64,000 nucleotides of DNA, from assembly GCF_010093065.1 (NCBI RefSeq), contig NZ_CP048113.1, positions 4,588,001-4,652,000 of the forward strand, given 5' to 3'. Of the stretch, positions 1-8,326 are shown one piece after another (within the stretch, counting starts at the first letter, position 1; each line of letters begins with the position of its first letter). The translations under genes and the position numbers were made by a program. The stretch comes from Chitinophaga agri. Lineage in GTDB: Bacteria; Bacteroidota; Bacteroidia; Chitinophagales; Chitinophagaceae. The notes below the pieces were generated by a model that worked only from the letters and a program-made list of their open reading frames with translations, had not been told where the DNA came from and did not search any database.

Positions 1-53
1 ATATCCATAAATGGGATGCCTTGTTTCATAAATGCCCGGTAAATTGCTTTCAT
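1..53 (-). CDS. Possible start of a truncated ORF at the left edge
   Basis: On the minus strand an ATG at 53 opens a frame that runs off the window after 17 codons (begins MKAIYRAF). No stop is met, but the piece is too short to recognise. No canonical Bacteroidota promoter is seen upstream of it. It may be chance. Confidence 0.2.
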   Translation of the reverse strand, partial: MKAIYRAFMKQGIPFMD

Positions 54-414
54 TAGAGTAAGTTTTAAATGTTCAATATACGTATATCTATGTAACACTG
101 CACACTATCTTCCTAATGCGGGGTAGGAGAGGTGATGACCAATGAAGAAGAGGCAGATATAATTTGTGTACAAATTGTGTTAATTAGATGTTAACATAAA
201 ATAGCTGATCAACAACAAGTAGATAAAAATCATAATTTATTATATAATGACATTATTAAGATTAGTTTTATTACTACTTATTTAAGTTATCCATTTTAGC
301 ACTGGTAAACGAGATGTTAAATATTTGACCAGTTTTTTACCATTCCTACATTTGTGACATACCATTGATCCATTATTGATTTACATATTCTATGACCTAA
401 AAGTATAGACTGCT
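54..414. other. AT-rich intergenic region before the DUF2024 gene
   Basis: This stretch of about 360 bases shows no convincing gene. It holds a 16-base palindrome at 161-176 (AATTTGT-GT-ACAAATT) and a good promoter for the next gene at 324-354. The rest is AT-rich sequence in which I see nothing. Confidence 0.6.
324..354 (+). promoter_or_regulatory. Promoter of the DUF2024 gene
   Basis: TTTG at 324-327 and TACATTTG at 347-354 are 19 bases apart. This fits the Bacteroidota pattern of a -33 TTTG and a -7 TAnnTTTG. A start site near 361 would leave a leader of about 54 bases. Confidence 0.6.
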
Positions 415-675
415 ATGGACGTTGCTATCTTTGACACCTACGTAAAACGCCGTGAAGGTGGCTATATGCACTTTGACATCATTGTATCTGCTGATACAAA
501 TTATGAGAACGTGCTAACCTTTGGAAATGCATATCTCAAATCAAAATCAATTGAAAAACAATCTGTCTCTTCCAGAGACTGTAGGTTCTGCCATGTACAG
601 GAAATGATTCCCACCTGGGAGCAAAGTATCCGTCAGAATGGCTATCACATCTACGAAATGGAAGGCTGCAGGTAA
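415..675 (+). CDS. DUF2024 family protein
   Basis: This 86-residue protein opens with the pattern seen in DUF2024 proteins (VAIFDTYVKRREGG followed by MHFDI), and its length is usual for the family. It is probably a small soluble cytoplasmic protein of unknown function. A CRFCH motif lies near residue 57, so it carries a Cys-x2-Cys-His pattern. With no signal peptide this is more likely a metal site than a heme site. The gene is monocistronic: it has its own promoter and faces the respiratory operon across a shared hairpin at 716-746. Family call from recognised sequence; biochemical role unknown. Confidence 0.8.
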   Translation: MDVAIFDTYVKRREGGYMHFDIIVSADTNYENVLTFGNAYLKSKSIEKQSVSSRDCRFCHVQEMIPTWEQSIRQNGYHIYEMEGCR

Positions 676-715
676 TGAAATATTTTTCCTAAACCGTATC
701 CTAATAAGACGAAAA

Positions 716-746
716 AAGGAGGTCCGGCGCATTGCCTGACCTCCTT
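716..746. terminator. Terminator of the act-cox operon, possibly bidirectional
   Basis: The arms AAGGAGGTC (716-724) and GACCTCCTT (738-746) pair perfectly, with an extra inner GGC/GCC pairing. On the minus strand the hairpin runs straight into a T tract (complement of A712-A717), the form of an intrinsic terminator. It lies 24 bases past the last gene of the respiratory cluster and also past the convergent DUF2024 gene. Confidence 0.85.
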
Positions 747-769
747 CTGATTTATAATAACCTATACTT

Positions 770-979
770 TTATGCTTCACGGCTACTTCTCCAATGCCTG
801 AACACCATCAGTCCGATAATGATCAGCGGCGTCGCCGCCAGCATCAGGATACCATTATTCAGCCCTTTAGCCGGACCTTCACCCAGCTGCTGTGCTGTCT
901 TGGTACAAAGAGAGCACTGCGCCATTACCTGGGCACTGAAGCATAAAATGATCGCTAAGATCTGCGCTGTCTTTTTCAT
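770..979 (-). CDS. Small Cys-motif membrane protein at the end of the oxidase cluster
   Basis: This 69-residue protein has a signal-type hydrophobic N-terminus ending near AQVMAQ. A CSLC motif at the start of the mature part and one more membrane segment near residues 43-60 follow, then a basic tail. Small proteins of this build (signal, Cys-x2-Cys, one helix) often close cytochrome oxidase clusters in Bacteroidota. The position right after DUF420 and before the operon terminator supports a role in the same complex or its assembly, possibly in copper or thiol handling. That role is inferred from position only. Confidence 0.65.
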   Translation of the reverse strand: MKKTAQILAIILCFSAQVMAQCSLCTKTAQQLGEGPAKGLNNGILMLAATPLIIIGLMVFRHWRSSREA

Positions 980-1026
980 ACGGTAAAATTAAGCATTCTT
1001 GCCATTTACCCCATACCATTGATCAA

Positions 1027-1596
1027 TCAATAGTAAGGAGAGATCATGATGTATACGATCACACCGGTCACTGCCACATAAAACCAGATAGGCCAGGTAA
1101 TACGGGCAATTTTCCTATGTCTTACAATATCGTCCTGGAATCCACGCAGCAATGTAAACAGTACCATTGGAACAATCACGACAGCCAGTACGATATGCGT
1201 CAGCAGAATAAAATAATATACATACGCAATGCCACCCGCGGTTGCTTTCTCAGCTGCATCTACTATATTGTTATGATCAAGATCACCGAATTTGGTAGAA
1301 GGAACGAAGAAGTGATAGGTCACATAAGATATCAGGAATATCAGTGACAGTACGACTGCTATCAGGTTGGTCACTTTATGTGCTTTCACCTGTCCTTTCC
1401 TGATAAAGAACAGACTGCCTACCAGTAACACGGAAGTAGCCGAGTTCAGCACCGCGTGGAATAATGGTAATATATGTACATCGAATCCTGCCTCCATTTG
1501 TGGTCGTGGCAGATAGATGAGCAGTGCTACTACTATCGGGATCACGATGGAGATGATCGCGATAGGCAGGTTAAGGTTTTTGTTTTTTATATCCAT
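1027..1596 (-). CDS. DUF420 domain membrane protein
   Basis: This 189-residue integral membrane protein has about five hydrophobic helices, at roughly residues 10-28, 43-64, 77-96, 126-148 and 166-186. DUF420 (YozB-like) proteins usually lie beside SCO and heme-copper oxidase genes, as here. Several His residues sit near helix ends (HILPLFH, YHFF, THIVL, RHRK) and could bind metal or heme. The likely role is in oxidase assembly, but this is not established. It is separated from the upstream SCO gene by about 130 bases containing a long inverted repeat (1618-1679). Confidence 0.85.
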   Translation of the reverse strand: MDIKNKNLNLPIAIISIVIPIVVALLIYLPRPQMEAGFDVHILPLFHAVLNSATSVLLVGSLFFIRKGQVKAHKVTNLIAVVLSLIFLISYVTYHFFVPSTKFGDLDHNNIVDAAEKATAGGIAYVYYFILLTHIVLAVVIVPMVLFTLLRGFQDDIVRHRKIARITWPIWFYVAVTGVIVYIMISPYY

Positions 1597-1617
1597 AATA
1601 TGATGTGATTTTCTTTA

Positions 1618-1679
1618 AAATGTGAAAAGTGAAATGTGAAAGCGCTTTCGGGCGTTATCACATTTCACTTTCCACATTT
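1618..1679. repeat. 22-bp near-perfect inverted repeat between SCO and DUF420 genes
   Basis: Arms at 1618-1639 and 1658-1679 are complementary over 22 bases with one mismatch, around an 18-base loop. Both arms carry the motif AAAGTGAAATGTGA. In the operon transcript it would form a long stem between the sco and DUF420 reading frames. No T tract follows directly, so it looks more like a processing, stability or attenuation element than a plain terminator. Confidence 0.8.
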
Positions 1680-1724
1680 ACATTCATTATTTAGGTATTT
1701 AGTACATACTTACGTATGCACTGG

Positions 1725-2411
1725 TTATTCCGTTGTTGAAAACAGTCTTTTTAATAATCCTGGTCTGTGTTTATCTTTTTCCAGGTGCAGGATCGCAATA
1801 TCATTGGCACATCTGCGTACTGCGTTTGAATCCAGTCCGTCGTAATAACCTCTGATATTATGATTCTTGTCCAGCAGCACGAGTTTCTCGGTGTGAATAA
1901 AGTCGTCTGGTCCGCCGTCACCTTTTACTACACTAACAAACACCTCATTTCTCGCCCAGTCATAGATCTCTTTCTTAGCGCCGGTCAGCAACCACCAGTT
2001 ATCCGGGTTGATGTCGTGCTTTACTCCATACATGCGCAGTGTCTCAGACGAATCTCTTTCCGGATCAACCGTCAATGACACCAGTTGTACCAGGGTATCA
2101 TTCTTAATATAAGCGTGTTGGATCTTCTCGAGATTAGCCATCATACGCGGGCATATGCTGGGGCAGGAGGTGAAGAAGAAATTCACCACTATTACTTTTT
2201 CAGGAAGGTCTTTCAGACTTACCTGGCGTCCCATCTGGTTGGTGAGGGTAATATCTTTCACTACATGGAATGTGGTGTCGTAGGTAGTTTTCCCGTCTTT
2301 TACAATCGTATCTACTTTCTCAGGAATGTAGAAACGGGGAATGGGCACGACATTCTTACTGTAATGATCTACAATCAGGTATCCAGCCAATGGCACCAGT
2401 ACTGCCAGCAT
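1725..2411 (-). CDS. SCO family copper chaperone (oxidase cluster copy)
   Basis: This protein of about 228 residues has one N-terminal membrane anchor and a thioredoxin-like periplasmic domain. The SCO copper site is visible: CPSIC (Cys-x3-Cys) in the FFFTSCPSICPRMM stretch, and the distal His in DDFIHTEKL. SCO proteins deliver copper to CuA of oxidase subunit II or reduce its cysteines. Its place in the oxidase operon fits that role. The start is uncertain: TTG at 2414 and ATG at 2411 are adjacent, with AGAGGA just upstream. A second SCO gene lies at 18894. Confidence 0.93.
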   Translation of the reverse strand: MLAVLVPLAGYLIVDHYSKNVVPIPRFYIPEKVDTIVKDGKTTYDTTFHVVKDITLTNQMGRQVSLKDLPEKVIVVNFFFTSCPSICPRMMANLEKIQHAYIKNDTLVQLVSLTVDPERDSSETLRMYGVKHDINPDNWWLLTGAKKEIYDWARNEVFVSVVKGDGGPDDFIHTEKLVLLDKNHNIRGYYDGLDSNAVRRCANDIAILHLEKDKHRPGLLKRLFSTTE

Positions 2412-2468
2412 CAATCCTATAAGTCCTCTCTTGGTAATGGCCTGAAGTTTTAAATTGTCAGATAAAAG

Positions 2469-2520
2469 TTACGCTTTACAAATACTGCTGTAAAGATACG
2501 GCAGGACCTGTAAAGCGTAA
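2469..2520. repeat. 12-bp perfect inverted repeat between subunit IV and SCO genes
   Basis: TTACGCTTTACA (2469-2480) and TGTAAAGCGTAA (2509-2520) are exact complements around a 28-base loop, which itself contains a CTGC/GCAG pairing. It lies just past the subunit IV stop on the minus strand. There is no T tract after it, so it may mark partial termination or mRNA processing between the structural and assembly genes. Confidence 0.7.
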
Positions 2521-2535
2521 TATATAAAGTTCATC

Positions 2536-2940
2536 TTAGTGATGTGCAGCTTCGTTGGTAACGTGTGTAGGAGTAGCTACAGGCGTACCGGGAGACAGGT
2601 CTTTACGCATGTTCTTCCAGGAATCACCATCTGCAAGGAAAGCGATGATAAACCATACGAACAACAGTAAAGGGATCAGGATGGTCATTATCAGGTTCTT
2701 TACTTCATGACGTAAGTGCATGAATTCAGCCACGATAAAGAATGCTTTCACTACTGTCAGACCTACGAAGAAGCTGTTCAGTGCCCATCTTGCGATGAAC
2801 GCGTGTTCAAGATAAATGAATGCAACGCCTACCTCAACAACAGTGATACCTAATAATATCCAGAACGTTTTCCAGATACTTTTAGTGGATGAATCGTGAG
2901 CATGTTCTTCGTGTGCCGCTCCTGTATGTGTATGTTCCAT
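2536..2940 (-). CDS. ctaF: Cytochrome c oxidase subunit IV
   Basis: This 134-residue membrane protein has three hydrophobic helices (about residues 22-42, 50-72 and 82-102). The HLRHEVKNL loop is typical of the prokaryotic oxidase subunit IV family (COX4_pro). The subunit stabilises the heme-copper oxidase and is not catalytic. Both ends are His-rich (EHTHTGAAHEEHAHD at the start, HH at the end), a trait shared with several other products of this operon. It follows the second subunit III gene by about 50 bases. The symbol follows Bacillus naming and could also be given as coxD. Confidence 0.9.
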   Translation of the reverse strand: MEHTHTGAAHEEHAHDSSTKSIWKTFWILLGITVVEVGVAFIYLEHAFIARWALNSFFVGLTVVKAFFIVAEFMHLRHEVKNLIMTILIPLLLFVWFIIAFLADGDSWKNMRKDLSPGTPVATPTHVTNEAAHH

Positions 2941-2991
2941 TAGTTTTTTCTTTTTAAAATTCCAGATTACAAATACTTACCAACTTTTCTC

Positions 2992-3666
2992 TTAGAGCAG
3001 GTAGAAACAGGTGAATACGAATACCCAAACCAGATCCACAAAGTGCCAGTATAGACCTACTTTCTCTACCATTTCGTAATGGCCTCTTTCTTCATAAGTA
3101 CCTTTCAGTACGTTAGCGAGGATGATACAGTTCAGCACAACACCGGAAGTTACGTGTAAACCGTGGAAACCAGTGATCGTAAAGAAGAAGTTAGTGAAGT
3201 TAGTTGAAGCAAGCGTTCCATCCACATTCAGGAAAGGATTACGACCCCACCATGCACCAGCTTCGTGTAAGTGTGTCCATTCCCATGCCTGACAAGCCAG
3301 GAATGCTGAACCACCGATAATGGTCCACACCATCCATTTAACAACTGCCTTGCGGTCTCTCATTTTACCAGCATGTACAGCCAGTACCATTGTTACGGAA
3401 CTCATGATCAGGATGAAGGTCATCAAGCTCACGAATAACAGCGGCAAATTAGTGTGTCCCATACCAGGGAATGCGTGGAATACTTCATTAGGATCAGGCC
3501 AGGATGGGCTCATGAAGCGGATAGTACCATATGCTATCAGCAATGCACCAAAAGTAAAGGCATCTGACATCAGGAAGTACCACATCATCAACTTTCCGTA
3601 GCTCACATTAAAAGGAGAATGTCCCCCGGACCACCATTTTTTCTTCGCTGTAACTGCTGTATCCAT
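2992..3666 (-). CDS. ctaE: Cytochrome c oxidase subunit III (long paralogue)
   Basis: This 224-residue heme-copper oxidase subunit III has the typical ITGFHGLHV signature (TGFHxxHV) and a C-terminal YWHFVDLVWVFVF helix. The subunit is a membrane component that supports proton uptake and stability of subunit I. A shorter paralogue lies directly upstream at 3698-4264, with 31 bases between them. Tandem subunit III genes are common in Bacteroidota oxidase clusters. The copies may fill two different positions in the oxidase or oxidase-ACIII assembly, which is inference. Confidence 0.93.
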   Translation of the reverse strand: MDTAVTAKKKWWSGGHSPFNVSYGKLMMWYFLMSDAFTFGALLIAYGTIRFMSPSWPDPNEVFHAFPGMGHTNLPLLFVSLMTFILIMSSVTMVLAVHAGKMRDRKAVVKWMVWTIIGGSAFLACQAWEWTHLHEAGAWWGRNPFLNVDGTLASTNFTNFFFTITGFHGLHVTSGVVLNCIILANVLKGTYEERGHYEMVEKVGLYWHFVDLVWVFVFTCFYLL

Positions 3667-3697
3667 TGTTTGTTTTGTAAATTAATTTTAAGAAAGT

Positions 3698-4264
3698 TTA
3701 TCTGGCAATACTCAGAAATATTAACAGGTAAATCCACAACCCGTCCACAAAATGCCAATAAGTGGCGGCAACTTCTATAGGAACTGCACTATATGTACGG
3801 ACCCTGGTACGGAAGGCTCTGCCAAACATGATCAGCAGCGCTGCAACACCACCCATTACGTGCAGGAGGTGCACACCCACGATCACATAAATGAATGAAA
3901 CAGAAGCGGGACCATTCAGTCTGAGGCCACTCTCATTCATCTGTTTGAAACCTATCCACTGGCACACGGCAAAAGCTACACCCAATACAGCGGTCAGCGT
4001 GATCAGCTGTTTGTAACGCTGCATATTCCTGTTACGGAATTGCTTCACTGCCATCTGGATCGTCACACTGCTGGCAAGAATCACCAACGTAGATATCCAG
4101 AAGATAACCGGCAGATCGAAAGTGAACCAGTTTGCCTGCGCACGCTTTACAACATATGCACTCGTAAATCCGATGAACATCATGGTAATACTACCCATGG
4201 CTATCCAGAGAGAATACTTATGCGGATGTATTTTTTTTCGTTGTAAACTCATCGCGTCCATCAC
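3698..4264 (-). CDS. Cytochrome c oxidase subunit III (short paralogue)
   Basis: This 188-residue member of the subunit III family has about five helices and ends with the conserved TYWHFVDGLWIYLL stretch. A VGVHLLHVMGG segment corresponds to the family's TGFHxxHV signature, with Val replacing Thr. It is about 35 residues shorter than the second copy and starts with a basic cytoplasmic tail (QRKKIHPHKY). It lies between heme O synthase, 15 bases upstream, and the longer subunit III, so all are translated from one transcript. Confidence 0.9.
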   Translation of the reverse strand: MMDAMSLQRKKIHPHKYSLWIAMGSITMMFIGFTSAYVVKRAQANWFTFDLPVIFWISTLVILASSVTIQMAVKQFRNRNMQRYKQLITLTAVLGVAFAVCQWIGFKQMNESGLRLNGPASVSFIYVIVGVHLLHVMGGVAALLIMFGRAFRTRVRTYSAVPIEVAATYWHFVDGLWIYLLIFLSIAR

Positions 4265-4279
4265 TCCTTGATTTCGAAA

Positions 4280-5233
4280 TTAAAAGTGTTCAACTTTATC
4301 AAACAGTAATGCAAACTGCATTATCATAAGATAAATATAGGAACCGAACATAAGTTTACGCGCTGCAGGTACATCCGCTTTTCTATACAGGTTCACTGCC
4401 CTGTACACAAAAAACAATGTCACGAGCAACACGATGATCGCAGATATCGGCCCACTGATCTTCAGATAATAAGGCATTATGCCTGCTGGGATCAGTAACA
4501 GTGTGTAAAGCACTGCCTGTAATGCAATCAGCTTATTAGGTTCACCACTGGCAGGTAATAATTTGAATCCAGCTCTGGAGTAGTCCTTGTGTCCGATCCA
4601 GGCGATAGCCCAGAAGTGAGGGAACTGCCACAGGAACTGAATAGCAAATAACGCCCATCCGCCATCGCCAATCGCATTTGCACCACCAGCCCATCCGATG
4701 AGCAGTGGTAATGCCCCTGGTACTGCACCAACCAATACGGCCAGCGAGTTCCATTTTTTCCATGGTGTATAGACGAATCCATATAACACCAGGGAAAGCA
4801 GACTTAAACCTGCACAAAGCAGATTAAAGCCCCAGGCCAGGATAGCCACGCCGGATACTCCTGTAACAACAGCCAGAATAATAGCTTCTGTTTCAGACAT
4901 CCGGCCGGCTGGCAAAGGACGTACAGCCGTACGTGCCATTAGTTTATCCGTTTCCTTTTCCAGTAACTGATTGATAGTATTGGCTGAGCCAGATACCAGC
5001 AACCCACCGGCAAATAAAATAAGAACTTTTACCAGATCAAACCCAACGTTCGGCACCAGCAGATAACCCACCACGCTTGAAAACACTACCATGATGGTAA
5101 GATTAAACTTCATCAACTGAGAATAATCCCTCACCTTACTGGCTACTGCATACGATGTCGACAACTTTATCGAGTTTTCTCTTATCATTTTCTTCTGTCC
5201 ATACTGACGGATGTTACTCCGTAGTTTGCCCAA
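4280..5233 (-). CDS. ctaB: Heme O synthase (protoheme IX farnesyltransferase)
   Basis: This UbiA-type prenyltransferase of up to 317 residues converts heme B to heme O, the precursor of heme A for the oxidase. The family motif is present near residues 85-108 (NTINQLLEKETDKLMARTAV, then RPLP), with the acidic residues that bind the prenyl diphosphate. About nine membrane helices follow. The second conserved loop (FLWQFPHFWAIAW, then DYSRAGFKLLP) is also clear. The true start may be one of the Met residues near the N-terminus, since the first 30 residues look poorly conserved. It sits directly after subunit I with a 12-base gap. No heme A synthase (CtaA) gene is in the window. Confidence 0.95.
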   Translation of the reverse strand: MGKLRSNIRQYGQKKMIRENSIKLSTSYAVASKVRDYSQLMKFNLTIMVVFSSVVGYLLVPNVGFDLVKVLILFAGGLLVSGSANTINQLLEKETDKLMARTAVRPLPAGRMSETEAIILAVVTGVSGVAILAWGFNLLCAGLSLLSLVLYGFVYTPWKKWNSLAVLVGAVPGALPLLIGWAGGANAIGDGGWALFAIQFLWQFPHFWAIAWIGHKDYSRAGFKLLPASGEPNKLIALQAVLYTLLLIPAGIMPYYLKISGPISAIIVLLVTLFFVYRAVNLYRKADVPAARKLMFGSYIYLMIMQFALLFDKVEHF

Positions 5234-5245
5234 AAATTCAATCCA

Positions 5246-7075
5246 TTAATGACCCTCTTTCTCTTCGTCTGGTGACAATGGTACAGTCTGCGGAACGAAA
5301 TCTTTACCGTTCTTGCTGTAGTCATATGGCCAGCGATACACCTCAGGGATCTCACCAGGCCAGTTACCGTGACCAGGATTGATCGGTGTAGTCCACTCCA
5401 GGGTAGTAGAAGACCATGGGTTAGTGGTGGTTACTTTTCTACCTTTAAAGATGCTGTAGAAGAAGTTGAACACAAACATCAGCTGAGCAGCAAAAACGAT
5501 GATCACTACGATACTGATGAACTGGTTCAGATCACTGAACTGTTTGAAAGATTCCCAGCTTGCATAGTCATAGTATCTTCTTGGCATACCAGCGATACCT
5601 TCATAGTGCATTGGCCAGAAGATCAGGTAAGCACCGATCAGGGTAGTCCAGAAGTGAATGTAAGCCAGTGTGTTGTTCAGATAACGACCAAACATCTTAG
5701 GGAACCAGTGGTATACACCGGCGAACGTACCAAAGAATGCAGACACACCCATTACAATGTGGAAGTGTGCAATTACAAAGTAGGTATCGTGCAGGTGAAT
5801 ATCGATAGAAGAGTTACCCAGCCAGATACCTGTCAGACCACCAGAGATGAATGTGCTCACGAAACCGATAGAGAACAGCATACCAGGCGTAAAGCGCAGG
5901 TTACCTCTCCAGATAGTGGTGAGCCAGTTGAACACCTTGATAGCCGATGGAACCGCGATCAGCAATGTTAACAGTACGAAGAATGCACCCAGGAACGGAT
6001 TCAGACCAGTAACGAACATGTGGTGCGCCCATACAAGGAACGCCAGGATAACGATCGCAAACATAGAACCCACCATCGCGAGGTAACCGAAGATCGGCTT
6101 GCGGGAGTTAACCGCCAGGATTTCAGATACCATACCCATCGCAGGGAGGATGATGATATATACCTCAGGGTGACCGAGGAACCAGAACAAGTGTTGGTAC
6201 AGGATAGCACTACCACCTTCGTTAGACAGTGCTTTACCAGCAACGAACAGATCGCTCAGGTAGAAGCTGGTACCTCCGTGACGATCAAACAGCAGGAGGA
6301 TAAAACCAGACAATAATACAGGGAAGGAAAGTACACCCAGTACGGCAGTGAAGAAGAAGCTCCAGATAGTCAGTGGCATCTTGGTCATTGTCATACCTTT
6401 AGTACGCATGTTCAGGATGGTGGAGATATAGTTAAGACCACCCAGCAGCTGCGAAACAACGAACAGTGCCATACTGATCAACCATAAGTCCATACCTATT
6501 TTAGAACCGATTGAGGCATCACCCAGTGCACTCAGCGGAGGATAAGCAGTCCATCCACCAGATGCAGGACCAGTCTGAACGAAGAGAGAGGACATCATGA
6601 CGATACTCGCCAGGAAGAATGCCCAGTAACTCATACAGTTCATCAGGGGAGAAGCCATGTCGCGGGCACCTACCTGCAAAGGAATGAGCAGGTTAGAGAA
6701 GGTACCGCTCAAGCCGGCTGTTAATACGAAGAATACCAGGATAGTACCGTGCATTGTTACCAGTGCGTAGTACGCTTCCGGAGTGATACGGCCACCTTTT
6801 GCCCAGTGACCCAGGATGCTTTCCAGCCAGGGGAAAGTAGCATCAGGGAAACCCAGCTGCAAACGGAACAGTACAGAGAATAAAGCACCTATGATAGCCC
6901 AGATAATACCGGTGATCAGAAACTGCTTGGCAATAGTTTTGTGGTCCAGGCTGAAAACATACTTCGATATGAAGCCGCCTTCGTGATGCTCATGGTGGTC
7001 ATCATGCCCGTGGTCGTGCGCATGTGCTGCGCCATGAATCGCCTCCTGACTGTGCAATGTTGCTTCGTTACTCAT
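5246..7075 (-). CDS. ctaD: Cytochrome c oxidase subunit I (A1-type heme-copper oxidase)
   Basis: This 609-residue catalytic subunit reduces O2 at the heme a3-CuB site and pumps protons. It has about 12 helices. HPEVY near residue 302 provides the CuB His and the His-Tyr crosslink, plus the Glu that marks the A1 class. AHHM near 351 gives two further CuB ligands, and HFHIVMG near 437 binds the two hemes. The N-terminus is strikingly His-rich (about residues 14-33, repeated HDHGHDDHHEHH). It is preceded by subunit II and followed by heme O synthase in one operon. Confidence 0.97.
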   Translation of the reverse strand: MSNEATLHSQEAIHGAAHAHDHGHDDHHEHHEGGFISKYVFSLDHKTIAKQFLITGIIWAIIGALFSVLFRLQLGFPDATFPWLESILGHWAKGGRITPEAYYALVTMHGTILVFFVLTAGLSGTFSNLLIPLQVGARDMASPLMNCMSYWAFFLASIVMMSSLFVQTGPASGGWTAYPPLSALGDASIGSKIGMDLWLISMALFVVSQLLGGLNYISTILNMRTKGMTMTKMPLTIWSFFFTAVLGVLSFPVLLSGFILLLFDRHGGTSFYLSDLFVAGKALSNEGGSAILYQHLFWFLGHPEVYIIILPAMGMVSEILAVNSRKPIFGYLAMVGSMFAIVILAFLVWAHHMFVTGLNPFLGAFFVLLTLLIAVPSAIKVFNWLTTIWRGNLRFTPGMLFSIGFVSTFISGGLTGIWLGNSSIDIHLHDTYFVIAHFHIVMGVSAFFGTFAGVYHWFPKMFGRYLNNTLAYIHFWTTLIGAYLIFWPMHYEGIAGMPRRYYDYASWESFKQFSDLNQFISIVVIIVFAAQLMFVFNFFYSIFKGRKVTTTNPWSSTTLEWTTPINPGHGNWPGEIPEVYRWPYDYSKNGKDFVPQTVPLSPDEEKEGH

Positions 7076-7188
7076 AATCGGTTCTATTTATATAAAACTG
7101 TCATCGGGGAGTACCGCTACCAGTTTATCTTATAATTTTTAAAATTCCTGCGTCAATTATTTAAATCTCTTCTGCTAAGGCAAAATTA

Positions 7189-8235
7189 CTACTTGCCCGC
7201 GTTTACTGCCACAGTTTTCTCAGCAGAAGCGCTGTCAGCAGCAGGTGCTTCAGGAGCAGCCGGAGCCGGGTGAGCTACACCATACTGAGCAACCTGTTTA
7301 GCTGTCCATGCATCAAACTCTTCCTGTGTTTCTACCACGATATTTGCTTTCATGGAGTAGTGACCGGAACCACACATCTGATCACAGGAAATTTCATATA
7401 CGAAATCAGGATTGCCTGTTTTTACCTTCATTTCAGCTGTAGTATACTTAGGTGTAAACCACAGTGTAGTAGGAATACCAGGAACCGCATCCATTTTCAG
7501 GCGGAAGTGAGACAGACCAACGTCGTGAATAACGTCGCGGGAACCGATGATCAGTTTTACAGGTTTACCAACTACCATGTGCATTTCTGTTGCCATGAAG
7601 TCGTCCTTATTCAGCTGATCGTCCCAATCCTGACCTACAGGATTGTTTGCATCATTGATGTTCTTGAAGAATTTACGGCCCAGCTGACCATCTTTACCAG
7701 GGTAGCGGATCAGCCAGTTAAACTGTTTACCGGTGATCTCAATTACTGCTGCCTCTTTCGGTGCATCAGAAGTGATACGGAACCAGTGTCTTAAACCGAT
7801 AGCCACCAGGATAGTGAGCGCTATGGCAGGAATAACTGTCCATATCAACTCCAGTTTGTTGTTATGAGGGAAATAAAAGGCTTTCTGACCTTCTTTTTCC
7901 TGATACTTGAATGAAAACCAGAACAGTAAGATCTGAGTGATCACAAATACGACACCAGTTATTGCCAGGGTCCATACGATCATGTTATCGATACCTTCAC
8001 CCTGTTCAGAAGCAGACAAAAATAAGAACTTGGCGCTCAGAACATCGTGACAGTAGTACACACCTATCAGGCCCAGTACCAGGAAGACGATCAACAGGGT
8101 ACCGTTCACACGGTTGGATTGCTGACGCGCTTTCTTTTCTCCCTTCAATATGGACACATACTCGCTGGCCTTCGCAATCTGGAAGATGACTACGAATATG
8201 AGCACAACAACTAAGACTGCTAAAAATCCTGACAT
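7189..8235 (-). CDS. ctaC: Cytochrome c oxidase subunit II with CuA site
   Basis: This 348-residue protein has N-terminal hydrophobic helices and a periplasmic cupredoxin domain that takes electrons into the oxidase. The CuA site is visible as CDQMCGSGHYSM near residue 286, with the first His in GLSHFRLKM near 242. The usual Glu between the two cysteines is Gln here. There is no CxxCH, so this is a plain aa3-type subunit II and not a caa3 fusion. Electrons must come from the ACIII heme subunits or a separate cytochrome. An extra hydrophobic segment precedes the usual two helices. The C-terminus is Ala/Pro-rich. Confidence 0.96.
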   Translation of the reverse strand: MSGFLAVLVVVLIFVVIFQIAKASEYVSILKGEKKARQQSNRVNGTLLIVFLVLGLIGVYYCHDVLSAKFLFLSASEQGEGIDNMIVWTLAITGVVFVITQILLFWFSFKYQEKEGQKAFYFPHNNKLELIWTVIPAIALTILVAIGLRHWFRITSDAPKEAAVIEITGKQFNWLIRYPGKDGQLGRKFFKNINDANNPVGQDWDDQLNKDDFMATEMHMVVGKPVKLIIGSRDVIHDVGLSHFRLKMDAVPGIPTTLWFTPKYTTAEMKVKTGNPDFVYEISCDQMCGSGHYSMKANIVVETQEEFDAWTAKQVAQYGVAHPAPAAPEAPAADSASAEKTVAVNAGK

Positions 8236-8326
8236 TGCTATTTGAAATAATTAAGTTATCTAATGCTTTACGTTATTACCTATCACTTCCGGTGCAACAC
8301 CGGAATCTCCGTTACTTGCTCTATGA

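Noticed and set aside
732..986. Plus-strand open frame opposite the small Cys-motif membrane protein
   Set aside because: The minus-strand gene has a clear signal peptide and operon position. The plus frame starts inside a terminator hairpin.
2992..4264. Frameshifted or split single subunit III gene
   Set aside because: Both frames carry their own full set of subunit III motifs and C-terminal helix, so they are tandem paralogues and not two halves of one gene.
4540..4820. Extra minus-strand frames of 84 and 91 codons within ctaB
   Set aside because: They are alternative frames inside the conserved heme O synthase gene, and their products have no membrane pattern or known domain.
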